DNA of 45,573 bases from Klebsiella pneumoniae (lineage in GTDB: Bacteria; Pseudomonadota; Gammaproteobacteria; Pseudomonadales; UBA5518). Shown piece by piece: positions 33,481-41,956 of this stretch. The DNA is taken from the NCBI GenBank assembly GCA_945862145.1, contig CAMAXE010000032.1:1-45573 (forward strand), given 5' to 3'. The first letter of the stretch is position 1, and each line of letters begins with the position of its first letter. Both the position numbers and the translations under genes were made by a program. The notes beneath the pieces were generated by a model. The model did not search any database. It saw only the letters and a program-made list of their open reading frames with translations, and was not told where the DNA came from.

Positions 33481-34479
33481 TCAGCGCAATGAGAAGCGCG
33501 GCCCACCCTCGTCATCACCCGCGTGGATGCGGTCGATCTCGGCGAGATCGGCCGCGTCGAGCCTCCACTGCATCCCCGTGATATTCACGTCCAGCTGATC
33601 GGCGCGGCTCGCACCCGCGATCACCGAACTCACCGCCGGCTGCGCCAAGAGCCAGGCCACCGCGAGTTCGCCCACCGTGTGTCCGCGTGCCTCCGCAAAG
33701 GCGCTGTAACGCTCGAGGCGCGTCCAGTTCTGCTCCGTGGTGATCTGGTAGTAGGCCATCGGCTTGGTGGCGAGCAGGGAATCAGCAGGGTAGGGCTCGC
33801 CGCGCTTGTACTTGCCGGTGAGGAAGCCACCTGCGAGCGGCCCCCACGGGATAACGCCCATCCCGTGCGCCGCGCAAGCGAGGAGATGGTCGTTCTCGAT
33901 GTCGCGCTGCAGCAGGTTGTAGAGCGGCTGCGAGGTGGCGAAGCCGATCAGGTTGTGGTGGCGCGCCGTCCACATGGCCTCCGAGACCTGCCAGGCCGCG
34001 TAATTGCTGCAGCCCGTGTAACGCACCTTGCCCGAGCGCACGAGTTCATCCAGCGCACGCATGGTTTCTTCAGGCGGCGTGGACGGATCGGGAAAATGGA
34101 TCTGGTAGAGGTCGATGTAATCGGTACCGAGGCGTTTCAGGCTCGCCTCCACCGCGCGGATCACATTGTGCCGCGAGCCACCGCGTGCGTTCGGACGCTG
34201 ATCCACCGGCGCCCCCGAAGGGCCACCGCCCATGGGCCAGCCGAACTTGGTGGCAATCACCAGATCATCGCGCTTGCCCTTGATGGCACGCCCCACGAAC
34301 TCCTCCGAGCGCCCCATATCGTAGACGTCGGCGGTGTCGATGAACGTGATGCCGAGATCCAGTGCGCGATCGATCACCGTGCGCGAGGCGGCCTCGTCGT
34401 GCAGCCAGCCGAAGTAATGCGTGCCCAGGCCGATGGCCGAGACCTTGAGGCCCGAGCGGCCTAAATTGCGATAGTCCAC
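33481..34479 (-). CDS. Aldo/keto reductase
   Basis: A 332-residue (alpha/beta)8 AKR. Catalytic tetrad: Asp in TADVYD, Tyr in VYDMG, Lys in ATKFGW and His in YQIHFPD. The start DYRNLGRSGLKVSAIGLG and the C-terminal VIAGASRADQL NADPH-binding segment are typical of the Tas/AKR12-13-type group. It reduces an aldehyde or ketone; the substrate is unknown. It is 34 bases downstream of the phosphodiesterase-like gene on the same strand and so probably in its transcript. Confidence 0.9.
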   Translation of the reverse strand: MDYRNLGRSGLKVSAIGLGTHYFGWLHDEAASRTVIDRALDLGITFIDTADVYDMGRSEEFVGRAIKGKRDDLVIATKFGWPMGGGPSGAPVDQRPNARGGSRHNVIRAVEASLKRLGTDYIDLYQIHFPDPSTPPEETMRALDELVRSGKVRYTGCSNYAAWQVSEAMWTARHHNLIGFATSQPLYNLLQRDIENDHLLACAAHGMGVIPWGPLAGGFLTGKYKRGEPYPADSLLATKPMAYYQITTEQNWTRLERYSAFAEARGHTVGELAVAWLLAQPAVSSVIAGASRADQLDVNITGMQWRLDAADLAEIDRIHAGDDEGGPRFSLR

Positions 34480-34513
34480 GTGGTTTCTCCCGGTGTCTGG
34501 CTGCGTTGAGGCT

Positions 34514-36436
34514 TCAGACGTTTTCTTCGAAGGCCTGGTAGATCACGGCGCCTTCGGTGTCACGCGGCACCGGCCAGCCCGCCAGGTGGCAGACGGTAGG
34601 CACCATGTCGATGCACCAGACGTTGCGCTCGATCTGTGCGCCCTTGCGGATGCCCGGCCCGCTGAAGGCCATGAGCCCGCGCAGCGACCCACCCTGGTAA
34701 TCCGCCGTGGGCAGGAAAGGCCCGTGCTGCGAGCCGTGGTCGTGCTTCAGCGCATAGACCACGTCACCGGCCTGCTCGCCGTAGATGTTCATGAAGCGCG
34801 CGTCTTCCTTGCGCAGCGCGAAGAGCACCGGCTTGCGGCCTGACACCGGGTCAACGTAGTCCGTGAGCGCGGTGATGATCGCCTCCTGCGCCTGCCGGTA
34901 TTCATCACCCTCGGCCACGATGCCATCGGGATCGCGGCCCTTCTGGTTGATGTGCACCCAGCACACCGGGCGCGAGATCGCGCGTGTCTGCGACCAATCG
35001 ACCTTCCCCGCGGCATCGCGCACCAGCAGGCCCGCGGTCTGCAGGATGGCGTTGGTATCAATGCCCGCATGGCCGGCGGGTTTGGCGCCGTGATCGGAGA
35101 TCAGCACCTGCAGCGTTTCGGTTTCGTCGATGCCAGCGATCAGATCCGCGGCGAGTCGGTCGCAGGCCTGGTAGATCCCGAGTTCGATCTCCTCGTGGCG
35201 GCGGCGCTCCTCGGGGTCCTTCGCCAGGGTGGGATCGAGCACCTCGGAGAGCGAGTGCCAGGAGGTGTCGGGCAGGTGATAGCGCATGAAAAACAGATCC
35301 CAAGGCTCCCTCTTCATGAGGTGGGCACAGGCGTCTGCATACCACTGCCGCTGCATCTCGATCGCCTCGAGCAGCGTGTCGGCGCCGAACCAGCCCTGGT
35401 TGTAGCCGTAGAAGCCGCCGTCCGGATCGGGCAGGCCTTTGGCCGAGCGGATTGTCCGCGCCACCGGCGCCGGTGCCGACCAGCCATCGAGCGCGCAGAG
35501 CGGGCTGTGGTAGAGGCGCACGCTGCTGCCATCCGCCGACAGTCCGAGCAGCTTCAGTGCGAAGGCGCAGGGCACCATGCCGCGCGCGGTCTCGAGCGTG
35601 CGCTCCAGCACTGCGCTCCAGTCGCCCACGGCGAGCGAGGCCATCGGCTGCGCGGCGTCTTTGTGCTCGCACACCAGCGCACGGGTGAAGCCCGCGCCCT
35701 CGTCGACCAGCAGCAACTGCCAGCAGGGGCCGATGACGGTGTACCGGCAGCCCTCGGGGCGCAGTTGCAGATCCGCCGCCAGAACGCGCTTGCCGGCCGG
35801 CAGGTTGATCCAGCCTTCCGGCTCGCTGAGTTCGACACGCACCGGCGTGCTGGAGGCGGGCTGGAAATCGCTGGTGCAAAAGAGCCCCGCGTAGGCGCAA
35901 TCCGCGAACAGACCGGGCGCGGCCTCGCCGGTACCAAGGCCGGCTTCGTCCAGTCGCACCGCCTCTGGCGCTGCGCCGCTTTCGCGGTTCTCGACGGCAA
36001 GGTTGGGGTAGAACCATTGGTTGATGTCGCAGCCGGAGCCACCGATCTGTATGCCCTTGTCGACCACCGGCGGCCAAGTCGTGACGAAGTTCACGACGAT
36101 GGATTCCTTGCCGGCACGCGCGATGGCGTTCCACAGGTATTCCGCCTTCACGTCGGGGCTGTGAAAGGCCATGTGTGCGCGGTCGAGCGGGGTACCCGGC
36201 ACGCGGATGTTGTAATCCGAGATGCCGTGCGTGCCGGGCCAGGTGCCGGTGCCGATGGAGGTCCAGTTGGCCGGCGTTGCGGTGGGCAGCGGCACCATCG
36301 CGTTGGGCGCGAGTACGCCGGTGTTGATGAGCCGTGCCATCGCGGGGAGCTTGCCTTCGCGGCAGTACTTGAGCAGCGCTGGCGCCACCGGGCCGTCGAG
36401 ACCGAAGATCAGGACTTTGCGGGGTTTGCTCGCCAT
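34514..36436 (-). CDS. Alkaline-phosphatase-superfamily phosphodiesterase/phosphomutase-like enzyme
   Basis: 640 residues. Metal Asp14 is in FGLDGP, the nucleophile region PTATPANWTSIGTGTWPGTH (51-70) has Thr54 as likely nucleophile, and later Asp/His ligands occur in LISDHGAKPAGH. This matches type I phosphodiesterase/nucleotide-pyrophosphatase-like proteins such as the cytoplasmic AP-superfamily hydrolases. No signal peptide is evident, so it acts inside the cell or the family assignment to a nucleotide or phosphonate substrate is uncertain. Length exceeds a minimal domain because of a large insertion between about residues 130 and 330. Confidence 0.82.
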   Translation of the reverse strand: MASKPRKVLIFGLDGPVAPALLKYCREGKLPAMARLINTGVLAPNAMVPLPTATPANWTSIGTGTWPGTHGISDYNIRVPGTPLDRAHMAFHSPDVKAEYLWNAIARAGKESIVVNFVTTWPPVVDKGIQIGGSGCDINQWFYPNLAVENRESGAAPEAVRLDEAGLGTGEAAPGLFADCAYAGLFCTSDFQPASSTPVRVELSEPEGWINLPAGKRVLAADLQLRPEGCRYTVIGPCWQLLLVDEGAGFTRALVCEHKDAAQPMASLAVGDWSAVLERTLETARGMVPCAFALKLLGLSADGSSVRLYHSPLCALDGWSAPAPVARTIRSAKGLPDPDGGFYGYNQGWFGADTLLEAIEMQRQWYADACAHLMKREPWDLFFMRYHLPDTSWHSLSEVLDPTLAKDPEERRRHEEIELGIYQACDRLAADLIAGIDETETLQVLISDHGAKPAGHAGIDTNAILQTAGLLVRDAAGKVDWSQTRAISRPVCWVHINQKGRDPDGIVAEGDEYRQAQEAIITALTDYVDPVSGRKPVLFALRKEDARFMNIYGEQAGDVVYALKHDHGSQHGPFLPTADYQGGSLRGLMAFSGPGIRKGAQIERNVWCIDMVPTVCHLAGWPVPRDTEGAVIYQAFEENV

Positions 36437-36576
36437 CGTGTTGTCTCCGTCAAAGCCATCCTGGCGATTTTATCGGCTATGATCCGGGCGCTTCACGACA
36501 CCCCGAATGCATGCCGGCGCGAGCATAAACGATAAACCGGCGCGCTAGTGCAGCGCCTCCCGCAGCAGGATAATCA

Positions 36577-37059
36577 ATGAGCAGCAGCAACGAACTTCAG
36601 GTGGGCGCAGACCGCGTCGCGATCCAGGATCTGATGGCGCGCTACGCCTATGCCGTGGACGCCAAACGCTGGGAACTTCTGGACGCAGTGTTCCAGCCCG
36701 GAGCGGTGATCGACTTCGTGGCCAACGGTGGCATCAAAGGCAACTGGCCCGAACTCGGCGAGTGGCTGGCGCCTGCAATGTCAGGCTTTACCGCCTGCCA
36801 GCACTACCTCTCGAATTTCGCCACCGACGTTGAAGGCAATTACGCGCGTTCGCGCTTCTACGTGTTCACGCAGATGATCACGGTCGACGGCGGCGCGGAC
36901 AACATCGTGAGCGATGGCGGCTACTACAACGCCGAGTTCACGCGCACACCCCAGGGCTGGCGCGTGAGCGCCCTCTCCGGCGGCATCGTCTGGTGGAGCG
37001 GTTCGGTGCCCGAGCACCTGCCGTGGTGGGGCAAGGACGGGGACCGCTTTAACCAGTGA
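36577..37059 (+). CDS. SnoaL-like (NTF2-fold) protein
   Basis: 160 residues; ATG with AGGA six bases upstream. Typical SnoaL_4 pattern: IQDLMARYAYAVDAKRWELL, FQPGAVIDFVANGG, a central His in TACQHYLSNF, and a late GWRVSALSGGIVWW. The fold is used by dehydratases, cyclases and isomerases of cyclic substrates. It is the fourth SnoaL-like gene in the window and stands alone, divergent from the phosphodiesterase-like gene. Confidence 0.78.
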   Translation: MSSSNELQVGADRVAIQDLMARYAYAVDAKRWELLDAVFQPGAVIDFVANGGIKGNWPELGEWLAPAMSGFTACQHYLSNFATDVEGNYARSRFYVFTQMITVDGGADNIVSDGGYYNAEFTRTPQGWRVSALSGGIVWWSGSVPEHLPWWGKDGDRFNQ

Positions 37060-37137
37060 CATCTGGCCCAATGGCAGCTGGGATCAGCGCCATACGCCAG
37101 ACCACCCACGTGCGCTGGTCATATTGTGCGGCTATGG

Positions 37138-38055
37138 TCATGATCTGGCGCGCTTGGGCGCCAACGCCGCATAGCGGCCATCCACCAGTGCTTCCACCCG
37201 CCCCTGCTGCTGCAATCGCGCGAGATGCTGCTCAAGGGTACGCCGCTCCACGGCGTCGATGAACGGCAGATTCGCGTGGGCCGGATAGACAAACCGGTGC
37301 GCGATCATCTGCGCCAGCGAACGTGGCTCGGCAAGGAAGGCGAGCATCGCCTGCTCGCGCTCCGTGATGCGTGCGGCAAAGCGATCGAGCCGCTCGAGGA
37401 ACACCGCGCGCTCCTCGATCACGCCGACATGGTGGAACGACACCCAGACGTTGGCGTCCAGACCACGAATCAATTCGATGGAACGCTCGAAGTCCGCGAG
37501 ATCCGACCACGCATCCCCGTAATACGGGCCAAAACTGCTCAATTCGATGTCGCCGAGGAAAAGCACGCCCTCGGGCTCGATGCGGAACACGCAGTGCCCG
37601 CGCGTGTGTCCGGGAGCGTGAAAGACCCTGACGGTGGAGCCGCCAAGCTCGAAGCAGGCGCCGTCCTCGAAGCCCACGGCATCCGGCCGCGGCACTTGCG
37701 CGAACTGCCCCAGCACCCAGTCGCGGGTGATCGCGGCAAGCTCACCGCCGTAACCGTAGATCTGCATCAGTCCGTCGATGCCGGAGAGACCCACGAGATC
37801 CTGACGATGCACCTGCACCTGGGCGTCGGCGAAGAGTCCGAGTCCGGCCGTGTGGTCCTCGTGAGCGTGGCTCAAAAGCACTATGTCGGCCCGGCCTGCG
37901 AGTTCCTCCCGACGCTCCAGAAGCGAGAGGGAAGGATCGATCACGGCCGCGCGTGCCGTGCCCTCGACCCACAGGGAATTGCCGGCGGGGTACTTGCCGT
38001 TCTGCACACCGCCCAGCACGCGCACACGGCCGATGCGGTGATCCGCAGCGCTCAT
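37138..38055 (-). CDS. Metallo-beta-lactamase-fold protein in the H-NOX operon
   Basis: 305 residues. Metal motif HAHEDH at 63-68 (His63, His65, Asp67, His68), a further His150 in HAPGHTRGH, and an Asp in LFLGDIELSS, giving a full binuclear site. The C-terminal 60 residues are helical and resemble the winged end of glyoxalase-II/LACTB2-like proteins. It has no flavodoxin domain, so it is not a flavo-diiron NO reductase. Its ATG overlaps the stop of the histidine kinase gene (ATGA at 38052-38055), making it the third gene of an H-NOX/kinase/MBL operon. It may be an output or effector enzyme of the NO response; the substrate is unknown. Confidence 0.85.
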   Translation of the reverse strand: MSAADHRIGRVRVLGGVQNGKYPAGNSLWVEGTARAAVIDPSLSLLERREELAGRADIVLLSHAHEDHTAGLGLFADAQVQVHRQDLVGLSGIDGLMQIYGYGGELAAITRDWVLGQFAQVPRPDAVGFEDGACFELGGSTVRVFHAPGHTRGHCVFRIEPEGVLFLGDIELSSFGPYYGDAWSDLADFERSIELIRGLDANVWVSFHHVGVIEERAVFLERLDRFAARITEREQAMLAFLAEPRSLAQMIAHRFVYPAHANLPFIDAVERRTLEQHLARLQQQGRVEALVDGRYAALAPKRARS

Positions 38056-39656
38056 GCGGTGCTGACGCGCTGCACAACGGCGCGCAACTCGGCGAGGTCG
38101 AGAGGCTTCGAAAGGTAGTCGGTCATGCCCGCTGCAAGGCAGATCTCGCGATCACCCGCGAGCGCATTCGCAGTGAGCGCCACCACTGGCGCAGTAACAC
38201 CGCTGGCGCGGAGTATGCGGGTGGTTTCGAGGCCATCGAGCCCCGGCATCTGCACGTCCATAAAGATGGCGTCGAAGCGCTCGTACGCGAGTCGCTCTAT
38301 CGCCGCCTCACCACTCTCCAGCACCTCGACATCATGACCATCCCGCTGCAGCAGGCGCTGGCCGACCAGACGGTTGATGGCATTGTCGTCGACCAGCAGC
38401 AGGCGCAGCCCAGCCTTGGACGAGGGGGATTTCACCGGGGCGGGCGCGACACTGACAACGGGTGCGAGCATGGTATCGGCGGGAATGTCGAGCACGAAGG
38501 TGCTGCCCGTGCCTGGCACACTTTGGGCCGTCAGCGTGCCGCCCATCATCACGGCGATCTCGCGCGAGAGCGCGAGCCCGAGGCCCGAACCCCCCTGCTG
38601 CGCGGGCACAGGGCCCACCTGCACGAAGGGCTGGAATAACTGCTCGAGGTCCACCGGCGCGATGCCGGGCCCGGTGTCGCGCACCGCCAGCCGCAACCTG
38701 TCCTGCGCCAGTACCGCGCGCAACTCGACCTCGCCGTGCTCGGTGAACTTGAGTGCATTGCCCACCAGATTGAGCACGATCTGTTGCAGGCGCAGCGCAT
38801 CGCCCCGCAGCCAGGCAGCCGGCGGCGCTTCCACTATCCAGGTGCAGGCCAGACCCCGGAACTCCGCCCGCGCGCGGAGCGGGCCCATCACTTGCTGGAT
38901 GGCCTGGTGCAGATCGAAAGGCTGGCACTCGAGCGTCATCTGCCCGGACTCTATCTTGGAGAGATCCAGCACCTGCCCGATCAGCGAGAGCAGCAGCTGC
39001 GAGGCCTCACGCAGGTGATCGAAATACGCCAGCTGCTCGCTGTCGCGCGTGCCGTCACGGAGCAACTCGGCAAGCCCGATGATCGCGTTCAGCGGTGTAC
39101 GCAGCTCGTGGCTCATCTTGGACAGGAACCGGGTCTTCACCGCCGAGGCATCGTTGGCCTCGCGCGTGGCGGCCGCCAGGCGCGCATTGATGCGCTCCAG
39201 TTCCTTGCGCTGCTCGCGCTGATTGGCGTTCACCGCGTGGAGTTCGTCGAGCGTGGCGCGCTGCGTGGTGAGCGCCATGAGGAAATCCACCGAGGGATCG
39301 GTGACGGCGAAGTCGTTGAAGCCGAGTCCGTACTGGCGAAGCTCCTCGGTGCTGACCACCGCCGGACTGCCGATCATCACCACGCAACCGCCATCACCCG
39401 GCAGGAACTCCGCGCGCAACGGCAGCTCGTTGGGCAGGAACTTGACCTGGCAGAACACCGGGCCCAGCCCCCGCAGCGTGGCGACATCGAGCACTGCCAG
39501 GGTAGGGCGCAGGAGCTCGAAAAGACTACTGAAAGGGTGGCCTGCCGCATCGCCACAGAGCCGCTGCAGCGAGCGGCCGAGCTGCAGCACCCTGAGGTCG
39601 GGGCCGATGATGGCGTGGACTGGCTGGCGCTGCGCGAGTGTCTCCGCAGAGATCAT
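38052..39656 (-). CDS. HNOBA-containing hybrid histidine kinase (H-NOX partner)
   Basis: 534 residues. The N-terminal HNOBA domain (about 1-130), with FELLRPTLAV and the family-like SPAVVSTEELRQYGLGFNDF, is followed by a coiled coil (about 135-172). Then come HisKA with phosphoryl His183 in MSHELRTPLN, HATPase_c with Asn300 in the N-box and GSGLGLALS, and a C-terminal receiver with Asp467 in FMDVQMPG and Lys517. HNOBA normally pairs with H-NOX, as in soluble guanylate cyclase, so the preceding H-NOX should control this kinase. The receiver may be a phosphotransfer intermediate or sink; no downstream response regulator is in the window. It overlaps H-NOX by ATGA at 39653-39656 and the MBL gene by ATGA at 38052-38055. 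Confidence 0.92.
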   Translation of the reverse strand: MISAETLAQRQPVHAIIGPDLRVLQLGRSLQRLCGDAAGHPFSSLFELLRPTLAVLDVATLRGLGPVFCQVKFLPNELPLRAEFLPGDGGCVVMIGSPAVVSTEELRQYGLGFNDFAVTDPSVDFLMALTTQRATLDELHAVNANQREQRKELERINARLAAATREANDASAVKTRFLSKMSHELRTPLNAIIGLAELLRDGTRDSEQLAYFDHLREASQLLLSLIGQVLDLSKIESGQMTLECQPFDLHQAIQQVMGPLRARAEFRGLACTWIVEAPPAAWLRGDALRLQQIVLNLVGNALKFTEHGEVELRAVLAQDRLRLAVRDTGPGIAPVDLEQLFQPFVQVGPVPAQQGGSGLGLALSREIAVMMGGTLTAQSVPGTGSTFVLDIPADTMLAPVVSVAPAPVKSPSSKAGLRLLLVDDNAINRLVGQRLLQRDGHDVEVLESGEAAIERLAYERFDAIFMDVQMPGLDGLETTRILRASGVTAPVVALTANALAGDREICLAAGMTDYLSKPLDLAELRAVVQRVSTA

Positions 39657-40207
39657 GCAGCCTCCAACCGCACCAGATAATGGATCTCGACGCCGCTCTC
39701 CTGCGAGACATGCTCCGCCGTCTTGCTCACCGTGGCATGCACGTTGAATACCGGCCCCAGGCCCTCAAAGAGCCCTACCACGAAGGCGTCGAGCCCGTGG
39801 CGATGCGAACGGTAGATGACGCGCACCGCGTCGGGGGCCTCTACGGTGCAGGCGAATTGCGGCGCGCGTAGCTCGCGGAAAGCCAGCTGCAGCCGCGCGT
39901 GCATGGCATCGAGTTGCTGCACGAAGCCGGGATAGCTGTCGCAGGCCAAGAAGAAGTCCCGGTAGCCCGCGCTCTGTGCGTAGGAGATCCAGTAGATGCC
40001 GAAAGCGTGCAACAGGGCCGCGGGATCCGCCCCCAGCTCCTCGACGGCCGCGCCCACCAAACTGTAGGTGACTGCGTCCGCGTAGGCATCCATGCGCACG
40101 AAAGCCTCGATGTCACAGCCAGCGCGCTCGCGTATGCGGAGCCAGGTGTCTTCGCCGTGCAGATCCACGACCATCTTCTGCATTGCCTGGTTGACCATTC
40201 CGTACAT
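39653..40207 (-). CDS. hnoX: H-NOX heme nitric-oxide sensor
   Basis: 184 residues from the ATG at 40207 (GAGG seven bases upstream), starting MYGMVNQAMQKMVVDLHG as typical H-NOX does. The proximal heme ligand is His103 in LDAMHARL and the propionate-binding YxSxR motif is Tyr132, Ser134 and Arg136, matching canonical positions. Phe142 occupies the place of the distal Tyr that stabilises O2 in some H-NOX proteins, so the protein is predicted to be NO-selective. NO binding would break the His bond and regulate the partner kinase. A longer frame to 40432 exists but runs into the REPIN and lacks support. Confidence 0.93.
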   Translation of the reverse strand: MYGMVNQAMQKMVVDLHGEDTWLRIRERAGCDIEAFVRMDAYADAVTYSLVGAAVEELGADPAALLHAFGIYWISYAQSAGYRDFFLACDSYPGFVQQLDAMHARLQLAFRELRAPQFACTVEAPDAVRVIYRSHRHGLDAFVVGLFEGLGPVFNVHATVSKTAEHVSQESGVEIHYLVRLEAA

Positions 40208-40342
40208 GTCGTCGCCTCGCAGACGGGGGCAGAGGGCAGGAACCCTGTGTAGCGGAGACATTCTGCTGCGAAGCGGCTTTGCGGCGCCAGCGGCGCCGTA
40301 AAGAGGGTGAATGGAGGAGAGCAGCATCGGGCGCGGGCATGC

Positions 40343-40415
40343 GTCGCGGGCACGGCCCGCTCCTACGGCGAGACATGCGAAAACCCACCGTGTAGGAGCG
40401 GGCCATGCCCGCGAC
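40343..40415. repeat. Second REPIN-like pair of inverted palindromic repeats
   Basis: The left arm 40343-40366 (GTCGCGGGCACGGCCCGCTC and on to TAC) faces the right arm 40392-40415 (GTAGGAGCGGGCCATGCCCG and on to GAC). It has the same layout and nearly the same sequence as the element at 33380. It lies upstream of both H-NOX (minus) and the small cupin (plus), so it could affect the 5' end of either transcript. Confidence 0.85.
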
Positions 40416-40459
40416 GCTTCCAGCGCTCGCATGGGGGCGCGTTCAGGCTATAGTCGGCT

Positions 40460-40852
40460 ATGTCGCTACCGGGCAAAACACGCATGGCCATCCACTTGCA
40501 CAAAGGATTCTTCAGCACCCGTGACGAGGTTCTGGAGGACATCAAACGCACCGGCTTCTGGCCGACCACACTGATCGCACCAGCCTCGCCTGAGCTACCC
40601 ATGCACTGGCACGATTGCGAGGTCCACACCTACGTGATTTCCGGCACCACCGCCACGCTGGACGGCATAACGGGCGAGCGCGTGGCGATGCAAACGGGCG
40701 ACAAACTCGTGATCCCGGCCGGCGTCATACACGCCGAATGCGCCACGGACGAAGACATCACCTACGTGGTGGCGGTGCCGAATCCGCCGCGCTTCGGCGA
40801 GTTCCTCACCCTGCTGCCGCCCGAGACCGCGCCACCCTATACCGGCGGCTGA
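40460..40852 (+). CDS. Small cupin-domain protein
   Basis: 130 residues (122 if the second ATG at 40484 is used). A single cupin with PMHWHDCEVHTYVISG as motif 1 (His, His and Glu ligands) and VIPAGVIHAE as motif 2 with the third His. Ligands appear complete. The likely role is a metal-dependent enzyme or ligand-binding protein; no partner is obvious. It is divergent from the H-NOX operon. Confidence 0.72.
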   Translation: MSLPGKTRMAIHLHKGFFSTRDEVLEDIKRTGFWPTTLIAPASPELPMHWHDCEVHTYVISGTTATLDGITGERVAMQTGDKLVIPAGVIHAECATDEDITYVVAVPNPPRFGEFLTLLPPETAPPYTGG

Positions 40853-40868
40853 TAACGGTCAGCCCTGA

Positions 40869-41040
40869 GCCCACGCGCACCGCGCTGCGCACCGAAACCC
40901 GACTGCCCGTGCGGCTCGAAGTGGCCGCCGCGATTACTGCGAGCATGCGCCGCTCATTGCCAGCATTAACCCCTTCGAGGCCGAGGCCGCAGCGCTTGCC
41001 CTGTACGACGCGCGAATCTATTACGGTGGCCCAAGGCCCA
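40869..41040 (+). pseudogene. Possible gene remnant between the cupin and blh
   Basis: One frame is open from 40869 to a TAG at 41038-41040, and its second half (DYCEHAPLIASINPFEAEAA and on to YYGGPRPT) has protein-like composition unlike its arginine-rich first half. It has no usable start and runs into the convergent blh gene. It may be the 3' end of a decayed gene, or chance. Confidence 0.2.
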
Positions 41041-41956
41041 CATAGGGGTCAGGAGAGAGCAAGGTGTTCCAGGCGAACTGCTTGCCCCGCGAGCCACGGC
41101 GACTGGCGCTATCCAACAGCAACATGTGCGGGAGGGTCAGCGCGGCCAGACTTACGAACACCAGTTGCATGACCAGCGGCGAGATCGGTTCGCGCCGGAA
41201 GACATAGGCGCCCAACCCGAGGACGACGACCGTCGCCAACGTCGGCCACAGCGCCAGCGCAATGGCCCGCCGCCGCGCGGCAGGGGCCAAGGGCGCGAGC
41301 GTCCGCAGCAGGTGGCGGGGGCTGTGCATCACACAGAAAAACACGGCGAACGCCGCAAGTGGCGAGCCCAACGTGGCGACTAACACGAGAGCTGTGAGCT
41401 CGAGCGCCGACGCACCTGCGCGCCGCACCTCATAGGCGGCCAGCGCCAGGGCTGCCACCAGCCAGGGCCCGGCGGCCCACTGCAGCACAAAGACCACCGC
41501 GTCTGCGCCAGGTGCGCCGACAACCCACCCGAACAGCAGCCGGAGCTCCGGGGCGTGCCACAACGCCGGGAGCACAATGATCGAGCCACCGTACGCCACG
41601 CGCGTGCAGGGATGCACGCCAGGGCCCAGATCGGCGGCGAAATGCAGCGCCGACATAGCCAGAAAAACTGCCAGAAACACCGCCGGCGCCCACCACCACA
41701 GGCCCACGACCGCGATCGCCAACGTAACGTAGAGCACCGAAAACAGCGCCCACTCGCGGCCCGTGGCAATTGCGAACATCCGCTCGGCAAAGACCGAATC
41801 GAGGGCGCCATGGGGCATCCCGAGCGCGACCAGCAACAGTCCGATGAGGGGTATGTTGCGCTCGGACGAGAAGTCAAAGCCCAGCCATACGCCGAACACG
41901 AGTGCGCACGCGAGCACCGCGAACAGGCGTCCCTGACGCACGAGCAGCGCGCTCAT
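41021..41956 (-). CDS. blh: Beta-carotene 15,15'-dioxygenase (Brp/Blh family)
   Basis: A 311-residue polytopic membrane protein of the Brp/Blh family, which cleaves beta-carotene symmetrically into two retinals. The conserved iron-binding histidine motifs are visible: GMPHGALD (about 46-53), MSALHF (about 100-105), FCVMHSPRHLL (about 207-217) and TLPHMLL. Seven to eight hydrophobic helices cover the length. The ATG overlaps the crtY stop (ATGA at 41953-41956), so it is the last gene of the crtI-crtB-crtY-blh operon. Retinal made here implies a proteorhodopsin or xanthorhodopsin gene elsewhere. Confidence 0.93.
   Translation of the reverse strand: MSALLVRQGRLFAVLACALVFGVWLGFDFSSERNIPLIGLLLVALGMPHGALDSVFAERMFAIATGREWALFSVLYVTLAIAVVGLWWWAPAVFLAVFLAMSALHFAADLGPGVHPCTRVAYGGSIIVLPALWHAPELRLLFGWVVGAPGADAVVFVLQWAAGPWLVAALALAAYEVRRAGASALELTALVLVATLGSPLAAFAVFFCVMHSPRHLLRTLAPLAPAARRRAIALALWPTLATVVVLGLGAYVFRREPISPLVMQLVFVSLAALTLPHMLLLDSASRRGSRGKQFAWNTLLSPDPYVGLGPP

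Noticed and set aside
34952-36535. Long plus-strand frame opposite the phosphatase-superfamily gene
   Set aside because: Antisense shadow with no recognisable domain; the minus-strand product has the metal and nucleophile motifs.
37138-38055. MBL-fold protein as a flavo-diiron NO reductase
   Set aside because: It has a complete HxHxDH-type site but lacks the flavodoxin domain required for that activity.
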